Assembly (NCBI GenBank): GCA_027297425.1
Contig: JAPUIC010000057.1
Location: 1 to 6,461 of the forward strand
DNA: 6,461 bases
Direction: 5' to 3'
Source: Nitrososphaerota archaeon
Lineage (GTDB): Archaea > Thermoproteota > Nitrososphaeria > Nitrososphaerales > JAPUIC01
This document shows, one piece after another, positions 1 through 5,877 of the stretch. The position numbers and the translations under genes were made by a program. Positions within the stretch are counted from its first letter, which is position 1, and every line of letters starts with the position of its first letter. The notes below the pieces were generated by a model that was not told the DNA's origin, made no database searches, and was given only the letters and a program-made list of their open reading frames with translations.

Positions 1-1352
1 AGAAAAGTAGAGTCGGGGATGGTTATCTAAAAGACCCTGGTGCATTATATCTAGTGGCTTCTGACCTCGGGATTACGCTCGAAAGGCAATCTTATGATCT
101 CAGCGTCAAAGAGTTGTATATTGGAGCCAGTGATATAACAGTGCTGACTAGGTTCCTCGGCGCATACCCGATCGGGACCTTTGCTAGGAAAAAAGGTGAG
201 CCCGGGAGCTACAGGCGGATTATCATGTTTGACGGAATGCATAATGCGACCCTTACCTGCTGGGACGATCGGACAGAGCTCGTAGATGCGTTGACACTCA
301 AAACAGGCGATCTAATCCGAATCCGGAATGGGTATGTACGGCAAGGATTAGACGGACAGTGCGCTCTCAACTTGGGGGCGAATGGTTCGATAGAGAATCT
401 ACATGGTGATACAGCATTGGAGAGCAAAGTAGCAGGAATCGATTCTACCATAAAACCAATCTCTGAAATTCGACCAGATGCGTCCCACTTCACAATCAAA
501 GGTATACTGAAGTTCTCGTCTAGGATATCGCATTTCACTCGTAAGGATGGGCGTGCAGGCTCATCCCATAATCTGATCGTGACCGATGATTCTGGCTCTT
601 CTATTAGGGTCGTGGTATGGGATCCCACGGAACATCTTTCAGGAATTCCTGAGAACTCTCTTGTTAGAATGATAAACCTAAGGAGTAAGGTATCCAATCG
701 TGATGAACTTGAGTTCCATGGAGATCAAGCTAGTAGTTTGGAAGTCTTGGGAACTGGAAGTATTAATCACACTCCAGCTTATGCTGCTGAAGAGTTACAG
801 TTACTGTCGCTCGGAAGGGTTCACAGTGACTTTCAGGGGACTAGATCGATCTGCTTGCTAGTCGTAGATCGTGAGGGTGTACATCGAACTCTTGTTGTAA
901 AGGGAGAATCTACGTCGGTTATTGAACAATTATCTACTGGAGCTATAATTCTAGTTTCGCTCCCTAGTAAGGCTCACTATACCGTAGTTGAAGGCAATGC
1001 AGGTATCTCAGTCAATAAAGATCGAGCTGACAAGTTTGAGAAAGAACGATTTACTGAGATTTCAATGATTGATGGGGGCGATGCTGTCGTGTTTACCCAT
1101 GGCACAGCCATGTCAAAAACTAGGCTGCGCGAGATTACCACCCGTGATGGTTCTACCGTAAAACGTGCCGAAGTAGACCTTGGAGACGGCGTCGGAGAGG
1201 TTACATTGGTAGCCTGGGGTAACCTATCTTCTCTGTTAGAGGGTATTTCTCCTGGTAATAAGCTGACCGTCAGAGCTTTTCACGGGCATGAGAACGGTGA
1301 ACGAACTGTACTCCGCGCTAAAACCTACTCATCGATCGAACTAATCTCTTAA
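1..1352 (+). CDS. RPA-like single-stranded DNA-binding protein, four OB folds (5' partial)
   Basis: This is an archaeal replication protein A large-subunit type protein, which coats single-stranded DNA in replication, repair and recombination. The frame is open from base 3 to the stop at 1350-1352 (449 visible residues); the true start lies off the left edge. A GTG at 54 is an internal Val: the 17 codons before it already read as protein (VGDGYLKDPGALYLV), which resembles the short helical N-terminus of archaeal RPA. Counting from base 3, I see four OB-fold-like units at about 35-133, 153-249, 265-339 and 350-448. Units 1, 2 and 4 carry the strand motif ending in Trp (LTCWDD, VVVWD, LVAWG); unit 3 has LVVKG there, with no Trp. 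I see no C-terminal zinc finger. It converges on the helicase gene with an 18-base gap. Family assignment is firm; the number of OB units is inferred from pattern, not from structure. Confidence 0.88.
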   Translation, partial: KSRVGDGYLKDPGALYLVASDLGITLERQSYDLSVKELYIGASDITVLTRFLGAYPIGTFARKKGEPGSYRRIIMFDGMHNATLTCWDDRTELVDALTLKTGDLIRIRNGYVRQGLDGQCALNLGANGSIENLHGDTALESKVAGIDSTIKPISEIRPDASHFTIKGILKFSSRISHFTRKDGRAGSSHNLIVTDDSGSSIRVVVWDPTEHLSGIPENSLVRMINLRSKVSNRDELEFHGDQASSLEVLGTGSINHTPAYAAEELQLLSLGRVHSDFQGTRSICLLVVDREGVHRTLVVKGESTSVIEQLSTGAIILVSLPSKAHYTVVEGNAGISVNKDRADKFEKERFTEISMIDGGDAVVFTHGTAMSKTRLREITTRDGSTVKRAEVDLGDGVGEVTLVAWGNLSSLLEGISPGNKLTVRAFHGHENGERTVLRAKTYSSIELIS

Positions 1353-1370
1353 TCGCCTTATAGCTCCTGC

Positions 1371-4157
1371 TTAGTCTTTCCAAAATCCCCTAGTAGCCAT
1401 GTATATCTTTTCAGCCCTATAGACACCTCTGTAAATGGCATCATCCGAGATATTGTTTCTCAATAATCTTGCAGCAGTATCGACCCCAATTCCGTGCCCG
1501 GATAATACCATGATCGCCTTCTTGCCAAATGTCTGAACTAACGAGGAGAATTTCCAAGCTCTTCTGTATGCCTTATCTTCGTCTTTCTTCAGGACTTTTC
1601 CCTGTCTCTTTCTCTTTACAATATCAAGGAGAAAGATGTCGCTAGAAAAGGTAGCTGAAACCAAAACAGACTTGCATTTTGGACACCTCAAAATATCAGG
1701 GACATCTTTAGTCTGTACCAACCGTTCCCACCGACCGCAGTTTAGGCAAAGAATCCGATGTTTTGTATTCTCAAGCCTAGCTATAACTAGATCAATAATG
1801 CTCTTTTCAACAGTGATCGGCGTACTTGGCGACAATGTAGCATACTGCAATATTGGTTCGGATATGGTGCAAAAGTCATCAACCTCTTTTTCTAGAACCT
1901 TAATCGTTCCCTTTCGTATCTTCTGAAGCAGCGTATTGGTAGTTTGTACATCATACTTTTCGATCAACAACTCTCTAGTTGCTTCGACAACGAGGGGGCT
2001 ATCCTGATAGCGCGACTGCATCAATCTACTAGCCCTTCGGTCGTAATTAGCACTCCTTGAGACGATACCGAACCTCTTAGCTACATGCCAGATCTTCCAA
2101 TTCATTGGATGTGTGCCTGTTATCGATACGTTAACGATATCATTCAGGTCGAATTCATCTGCGAGGATCTCTGGAATAGCGTTTGTAGGTATCTCTCCGA
2201 CTGATGAGAGAAGAATTCTATATGGATCAGATCTTCCATCAACAAGATATCCGGTCTTAGAAGTTAAAATCGTAGAGATGATCGTAGCTAGTGTCTGATT
2301 AACCCTGGTTCCGAAGCAGGAGTGTATTACAATCAGTCCTGAAGCTCTCTTCTTCTCTACAATCAGTGTCTTCTCATCCGGGACATTACCTAAGATCGCT
2401 GTACTGTCTCGTATCTGTTTCACCTGCTCTAGACTTAGTCCAGTGTCGACACCTCGAATAACTAGAGCCCTAAGCTTGCCTACGCGTTGAGATGTCTCTA
2501 GTTCTACTGGAATAAGTTCACCTACCCAGTATGGAACATCGCCTCTCTCAGAGTGCATCGGTTCAACGTGGACTTCTCTCTTATCGTCATCAACCGATAA
2601 TATCCTCCAAGTCCTTGCTCTAAGAGTGAAGAGCTTACCCGGCTCTCCAAATTCACCTACAAAGACTTGGTCAAGCCTACCTACTCTCCTTCTCGACGTT
2701 GAATCTATAACAGTAAATTGAACCGTATCGGGGATCATTGAGATATTGCCATAATAATACTCGAAACTCGCCTGGCCCCTACTTCTGAAATATTCGCCGT
2801 CATACCTGATAATCCGCTGCTTTTCGAGGAGTTCTAGGCATGATTTCGTTTCTTCGACGCTCAGTCCTTTGAATGGATATGAACCGGCTACCAGGTCGGT
2901 AGCTCCCTTGACGTCCTGAACCGATCGTTCTAGCGCTATTCCGGTTAGATGGTGGGCTAAAACATCCAGTGGGTGGTCATGAATTATTGTACCCTCAAGG
3001 CTATTTTCCTTGATCCGTTCGATAATCGCAAAACCCTCAATTTCATCATCCAACTTATTCACCAACATTGTTCCTACAGCTGTTTCACCGACTCTATGTC
3101 TCGCACGTCCCACTCTCTGAATCAGCTTGACGGACTGTCTCGGCGAACCAATCTGTATCACTCGGTCTACTACTCCTACATCTAGCCCGAGCTCCAGCGA
3201 TGACGTACAGACAACTACCACTGCCTTGCCTATCTTTAGTCGTTCTTCTGCATCCTCTCTCATCTCCTTAGAAAGTGATCCGTGATGCACTTCGACGTCT
3301 ATACCTGCACTCTCACCTTGTTCTCTCAGATTTGCCCCGATGTATTCTGTCTCATCTCTCGTATTTGTGAAGACTAGAATGCTGCGTAGCTTGCCTTTTT
3401 CTGGCAGAAAATTAAAAAGAATACTGGAGAATTCCTTAGGAGTGCCGGCGAAAAAGAGACATTTTACATCGTGTTTTCTTTTAGCATCATCAGAGACTAT
3501 TGCCGCCCTCCTCTTATTACCTGAGAGGAATCTGCTTGCAACATCAGGATTTCCGATCGTAGCCGAAAGCCCAATTCTAGTAATCCGAGATCCTACTATA
3601 TGTTCAAGCCTCTCAAGGCTTACCGATAGATGAGAACCACGCTTACTCCCGAGAAGCTCATGTAATTCATCTACAACAAGGAACTCTATGCTTCTAAGGT
3701 GGAGCCTAAACTTTGGACTTGTCAGCAAGATTGCTACTGTTTCCGGAGTTGTAATGAGAATGTCAGGCGGCTTTCGCAGCATCTTTTGCCTTTGAGATGT
3801 AGTAGTATCACCATGTCGTACTTCAGCCGTTAAGCCGTAAGTCTCTGAATACTTGATAACTCGTCGAGCGATATCTCTATTGAGCGCCCTGAGTGGCGTG
3901 ATATAGATTGCCCTAATACCAACCTGCATCTTTTGCTGTACTGATAGATGTGTAAGAATTGGGAGTATTGCCGCCTCAGTCTTTCCTGAACCGGTCGGCG
4001 CAACCAATAGCACATCTCTTCTTCGTAGGATTAACGGGTATGCCTTTTTCTGAATCGGTGTCGGCTCCTCGCCAACCAGTTTCTGAAATGCCCTCAGGGT
4101 CAGCTCTTCTAACTGAAGCGGACTTGGTTTAGACTGAGACTCAGCAAAGCCTGTCAT
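1371..4157 (-). CDS. lhr: Lhr-type superfamily 2 DEAD/DEAH-box helicase
   Basis: This is an ATP-dependent nucleic-acid helicase of the Lhr family, 928 aa, a usual length for archaeal members. Visible motifs: Q-motif-like TPIQ at 33-36, Walker A APTGSGKT at 53-60, Ia TPLRALNRD at 87-95, Ib TTPE at 136-139, motif II DELH at 163-166, motif III SAT at 198-200, motif IV VFTNTR at 262-267, motif V TSSLELGLDVG at 318-328, motif VI QRVGRARHR at 347-355. After two RecA domains (about 20-390) come a winged-helix region (about 395-465) and the beta-rich Lhr core. A four-cysteine knuckle follows (C804, C807, C825, C828), then a C-terminal segment with a helix-hairpin-helix-like turn (SGHGIGVDTAARLL, 886-899). 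Family members act in DNA repair or on RNA and RNA:DNA hybrids; which applies here is not visible. The ATG at 4157 is the natural start. No Shine-Dalgarno sequence precedes it and a TATA-like box sits about 30 bases upstream, suggesting a leaderless mRNA. The aLhr subgroup is not decided. Confidence 0.95.
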   Translation of the reverse strand: MTGFAESQSKPSPLQLEELTLRAFQKLVGEEPTPIQKKAYPLILRRRDVLLVAPTGSGKTEAAILPILTHLSVQQKMQVGIRAIYITPLRALNRDIARRVIKYSETYGLTAEVRHGDTTTSQRQKMLRKPPDILITTPETVAILLTSPKFRLHLRSIEFLVVDELHELLGSKRGSHLSVSLERLEHIVGSRITRIGLSATIGNPDVASRFLSGNKRRAAIVSDDAKRKHDVKCLFFAGTPKEFSSILFNFLPEKGKLRSILVFTNTRDETEYIGANLREQGESAGIDVEVHHGSLSKEMREDAEERLKIGKAVVVVCTSSLELGLDVGVVDRVIQIGSPRQSVKLIQRVGRARHRVGETAVGTMLVNKLDDEIEGFAIIERIKENSLEGTIIHDHPLDVLAHHLTGIALERSVQDVKGATDLVAGSYPFKGLSVEETKSCLELLEKQRIIRYDGEYFRSRGQASFEYYYGNISMIPDTVQFTVIDSTSRRRVGRLDQVFVGEFGEPGKLFTLRARTWRILSVDDDKREVHVEPMHSERGDVPYWVGELIPVELETSQRVGKLRALVIRGVDTGLSLEQVKQIRDSTAILGNVPDEKTLIVEKKRASGLIVIHSCFGTRVNQTLATIISTILTSKTGYLVDGRSDPYRILLSSVGEIPTNAIPEILADEFDLNDIVNVSITGTHPMNWKIWHVAKRFGIVSRSANYDRRASRLMQSRYQDSPLVVEATRELLIEKYDVQTTNTLLQKIRKGTIKVLEKEVDDFCTISEPILQYATLSPSTPITVEKSIIDLVIARLENTKHRILCLNCGRWERLVQTKDVPDILRCPKCKSVLVSATFSSDIFLLDIVKRKRQGKVLKKDEDKAYRRAWKFSSLVQTFGKKAIMVLSGHGIGVDTAARLLRNNISDDAIYRGVYRAEKIYMATRGFWKD

Positions 4158-4181
4158 TATTGCAACCCATGAAATAGATTC

Positions 4182-4190
4182 TTAATTTAT
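4182..4190 (-). promoter_or_regulatory. TATA-like box for the helicase gene
   Basis: On the - strand this reads ATAAATTAA. Its centre is about 28 bases before the ATG at 4157, the distance that puts archaeal transcription starts at or just before the start codon. That agrees with the lack of a Shine-Dalgarno sequence there. A second AT-rich block at 4199-4209 could also serve this strand, giving a roughly 20-base leader. Inferred from composition and spacing only. Confidence 0.4.
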
Positions 4191-4197
4191 CATTCTC

Positions 4198-4210
4198 CTT
4201 AAATAAAAAC
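4198..4210 (+). promoter_or_regulatory. TATA-like box for the RNase Z-like gene
   Basis: CTTAAATAAAAAC is the most TATA-like stretch ahead of the + strand gene. Its centre lies about 33 bases before the ATG at 4237, predicting a transcript that starts near 4230 with a leader of only a few bases. No Shine-Dalgarno sequence is present before the ATG. Together with the box at 4182-4190 it makes a compact divergent promoter within 79 bases. Confidence 0.45.
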
Positions 4211-4223
4211 CGATGGCCTCTTA

Positions 4224-4241
4224 CTCATGACAGACCATGAG
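4224..4241. repeat. Inverted repeat spanning the start codon of the RNase Z-like gene
   Basis: CTCATG (4224-4229) is repeated as its exact reverse complement CATGAG (4236-4241), separated by six bases. The right arm contains the ATG at 4237. The pair sits over the predicted transcription start, so it could be an operator. It would be an RNA hairpin only if transcription starts upstream of 4224. A 6-base inverted repeat can occur by chance. Confidence 0.35.
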
Positions 4242-4959
4242 AATTACTTTCTTGGGTACGGGAGACGCGTTCTCGAATGAGGGGCGAAATAATGTATCTA
4301 TCTTGATAGAATCGCACGATCTCGATCTTAGAATACTGCTAGATTGTTCACCCCAATGCATCCCGTCTCTACGAAAGCTCGGACTCAAGATAAGCGATTT
4401 GGATTATCTATTCATTACACATATCCACGGCGATCATGTCGCTGGTCTCCCCTTCATGGCCTTGAGCCTGATATATTCAGAAATCGGTGGCCGCTTTTCC
4501 GTCCTAGGACCTCCAGGAATTGAGAAGTTTCTGAAAACGTCCTATGCTTTATTCTATGGTTCAGGTAGTCCTGAGCACACGATCGACTTTCTGCCTCTAG
4601 ATGCAAAACTTCCAATCAAAATGCGTCATATCAGTTCAAGGCACTCGGTCCCCGGACTAATTTATCGACTTGAATTAGAGGGCAAGAGTATTGTTTACAC
4701 CGGTGATACTGCGAAGGTCGACTTGTCCGTTTTTGCAAAGAGGGCAGACCTCTTGATCCATGAGGCTTCTGATGAAACAGAAGATCCTACATCCGGACAT
4801 TCTACTCTTAAACAGGCAGCGGAGAATGCACGAGATTCGCAGGTTGAAAAACTATTCGTGGTACACCGGCCGAAGATTGACCCAGAATTAATACAAGCAG
4901 CCAAGACATCGTTTGAGAATATATTCTTCCCAGATGACGGTGAAGTTGTTGAACTGTAG
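4237..4959 (+). CDS. RNase Z-like metallo-beta-lactamase-fold hydrolase without exosite
   Basis: This is a two-metal hydrolase of 240 aa, probably a phosphodiesterase acting on nucleic acid or a nucleotide. The core motif THIHGDH gives H62, H64, D66 and H67. H136 (RHSVPG) and D157 (TGDT) match the third-His and bridging-Asp ligands, and H210 (VVHRP) the last His. It keeps the loops typical of tRNase Z, HEAS at 175-178 (HEAT loop) and HST at 188-190. The family's PxKxRN loop is altered to SNEGRN at 13-18, losing Pro and Lys. Only 21 residues separate H136 from D157, against about 70 in bacterial RNase Z (about 307 aa), so the tRNA-binding exosite arm is missing. It may therefore not be the tRNA 3'-end maturase. 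The ATG is the first usable start: an in-frame ATG at 4213 runs into TGA at 4228. It diverges from the helicase gene. Confidence 0.88.
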   Translation: MRITFLGTGDAFSNEGRNNVSILIESHDLDLRILLDCSPQCIPSLRKLGLKISDLDYLFITHIHGDHVAGLPFMALSLIYSEIGGRFSVLGPPGIEKFLKTSYALFYGSGSPEHTIDFLPLDAKLPIKMRHISSRHSVPGLIYRLELEGKSIVYTGDTAKVDLSVFAKRADLLIHEASDETEDPTSGHSTLKQAAENARDSQVEKLFVVHRPKIDPELIQAAKTSFENIFFPDDGEVVEL

Positions 4960-4972
4960 CTAGTACGAGGTT

Positions 4973-4996
4973 AACCCTAAATTATGAGGGTTTTTT
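4973..4996 (+). terminator. Hairpin plus T-run after the RNase Z-like gene
   Basis: AACCCT (4973-4978) pairs with AGGGTT (4987-4992) around an 8-base loop, and T6 at 4991-4996 is followed by CTTCTTC. It begins 13 bases after the stop codon. Archaeal RNA polymerase terminates mainly on T-runs, so the T-rich stretch is the essential part and the hairpin may be incidental. The same bases encode the Lys-rich tail of the - strand small frame. Confidence 0.55.
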
Positions 4997-5125
4997 CTTC
5001 TTCAATCTCTCGTATTCATACACAAATATCATTACGAGACTCAGAACAAAAAAGATCATGGCCATTCCTCCCAGAAAATTGAAGAAACTATCTCCAGTAA
5101 TCATTGGAATAAGATTAATGCCCAT
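4982..5125 (-). CDS. Candidate 47-aa one-helix membrane protein
   Basis: A short frame starts at ATG 5125 and stops at TAA 4982. The product has a polar N-terminus (MGINLIPMITGDS), one strongly hydrophobic stretch at about residues 14-36 (FFNFLGG, then MAMIFFVLSLVMIFV), and a basic tail YEYERLKKKKPS. The positive-inside rule would put that tail in the cytoplasm. A box reading AGATATAAAG on this strand (5149-5158) is centred about 28 bases before the ATG, right for a leaderless start. The frame is closed by TAG 14 codons upstream with no alternative ATG, GTG or TTG between. No family is recognised. It overlaps the competing + strand frame at 5058-5168, and probably only one of them is real. 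I slightly favour this one for its length, promoter spacing and membrane-protein layout. Confidence 0.5.
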   Translation of the reverse strand: MGINLIPMITGDSFFNFLGGMAMIFFVLSLVMIFVYEYERLKKKKPS

Positions 5126-5168
5126 CGTGCTGGGAATAGTTTTACTTGCTTTATATCTTATCCCCTAA
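5058..5168 (+). CDS. Alternative candidate: 36-aa one-helix membrane protein
   Basis: ATG 5058 to TAA 5166-5168 encodes a basic N-terminus (MAIPPRKLKKLSP) followed by a hydrophobic run ending LVLLALYLIP-like (actual end: GIVLLALYLIP). The layout resembles a tiny tail-type membrane protein, loosely like the C-terminal half of archaeal Sec61-beta, but the conserved upstream part of that family is not visible, so I do not assign it. In its favour, it ends 22 bases before the phosphatase TTG, and the phosphatase has a Shine-Dalgarno site as expected for a downstream gene of an operon. A weak AAATATC box lies at 5024-5030, about 31 bases before the ATG. Against it are the short length and the - strand frame that covers most of it. 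Hydrophobic frames arise easily by chance in AT-rich spacers. Confidence 0.3.
   Translation: MAIPPRKLKKLSPVIIGIRLMPIVLGIVLLALYLIP
5149..5158. promoter_or_regulatory. TATA-like box, readable on both strands
   Basis: The + strand reads CTTTATATCT and the - strand AGATATAAAG; both resemble an archaeal TATA box. On the - strand it is well placed for a leaderless start of the 47-aa frame at 5125. On the + strand it would start transcription near 5180, on or just after the Shine-Dalgarno site at 5177-5181, so it fits the phosphatase less well. Confidence 0.45.
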
Positions 5169-5176
5169 CAGAAACT

Positions 5177-5181
5177 GGAGG
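5177..5181 (+). promoter_or_regulatory. Shine-Dalgarno site fixing the TTG start of the phosphatase
   Basis: GGAGG lies nine bases before TTG 5191. An in-frame TAA at 5185-5187 blocks any longer protein, so the choice is TTG 5191 or the ATG at 5215. The ribosome-binding site decides for the TTG. No other start visible in the window has such a site. Confidence 0.7.
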
Positions 5182-5190
5182 CACTAACTA

Positions 5191-5877
5191 TTGCTAGATC
5201 CATCAAAAATTCGGATGATAGTATGCGACTTCGACAGAACTTTGACGGATGAGGACCTTACCCCTTCGGTTGAAGCATTCGCTGCCATAAGGGATGCTAA
5301 AGGTCTTGGGCTCAGGTTCATTGTTGTCTCTGGTAGACAGTTAGACTTCTTGCTCTCAATTGAAGAGGTCAATCAGCTCGCCGATGCGGTGGTAGCAGAG
5401 AATGGGGCTATAGCATATGAATTATCGACAAGTAAAAAATTATCACCCTTCGTCAAAGAAGCGAAAATAATCAAACATGCTTTTCAAAAATCTGGGTTAA
5501 GATTTCTGCAATTTGATGTCATGACATCGCTATCAATAAGCTATGTAAGTGCAGTTAAAGAACTAATAGCCAAAAATAAACTACAAGCGGATATTCATTT
5601 CAATGTCGATTCAATCATGGTGTTGCCCCTTGGCGTAACAAAAGCTTCTGGACTTTCACTCGCCTTGGACCTCATGGGTGCACCTAAAGACGGAATTATT
5701 GGCTTTGGGGATGGAGAAAACGACCTGCCACTCTTTGAGGAATCTGATATCGCAGTAGCTGTTGCCAATGCATTACCCGAGGTTAAGGCTAAAGCTGACA
5801 TAGTTACTACTCTGACCGGTGGAAGAGGAGTCGCAGAACAAATCAGGAAGATGCTTCCAAATTTCGGAAGGATCTAA
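5191..5877 (+). CDS. HAD-superfamily phosphatase, archaeal phosphoglycolate phosphatase type
   Basis: This is a cytoplasmic Mg-dependent phosphomonoesterase of the HAD family with a C2B-type cap, 228 aa, the usual length of archaeal phosphoglycolate phosphatases (Thermoplasma TA0175 type). Motif I is DFDRTLT at 13-19, with nucleophile D13 and acid/base D15; the residue after D15 is Arg where many relatives have Gly. Motif II is VVSGRQ (S47), motif III K151 (GVTKASGL), motif IV GDGEND at 173-178 (D174, D178). The cap lies between motifs II and III, about 75-140. The likely role is removal of 2-phosphoglycolate, but related sugar-phosphate phosphatases share all these motifs, so the substrate is unproven. 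It starts at TTG with a Shine-Dalgarno site. Its TAA stop (5875-5877) interlocks with the stop of the opposite-strand glycosyltransferase. Confidence 0.85.
   Translation: MLDPSKIRMIVCDFDRTLTDEDLTPSVEAFAAIRDAKGLGLRFIVVSGRQLDFLLSIEEVNQLADAVVAENGAIAYELSTSKKLSPFVKEAKIIKHAFQKSGLRFLQFDVMTSLSISYVSAVKELIAKNKLQADIHFNVDSIMVLPLGVTKASGLSLALDLMGAPKDGIIGFGDGENDLPLFEESDIAVAVANALPEVKAKADIVTTLTGGRGVAEQIRKMLPNFGRI

Noticed and set aside
209..697. 162-aa frame on the - strand inside the RPA-like gene
   Set aside because: It lies fully antisense to a well-supported gene and has no recognisable family or promoter; it is a shadow frame.
1353..1370. Possible bidirectional terminator between the RPA and helicase genes
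   Set aside because: The 18-base gap has no T-run of five or more on either strand and no clear hairpin.
1636..3633. Several + strand frames of 60-97 aa inside the helicase gene
   Set aside because: All are antisense to clear helicase motifs and none looks like a protein family; they are shadows.
4182..4199. AAGGAGA followed by ATG on the - strand, upstream of the helicase
   Set aside because: The frame stops after three codons (ATG ATA AAT TAA) and is too far upstream to serve the helicase start.
4213..4230. In-frame upstream ATG for the RNase Z-like gene
   Set aside because: It reads four more codons and then TGA at 4228-4230, so it cannot extend the protein.
4969..4976. GGTTAACC palindrome next to the terminator
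   Set aside because: An 8-base palindrome is expected by chance, and half of it is already used by the terminator stem.
4984..5082. 32-aa + strand frame beginning at the ATG inside the terminator loop
   Set aside because: Ser/Arg-rich, no hydrophobic or domain pattern, start inside the hairpin, and no promoter spacing; chance frame.
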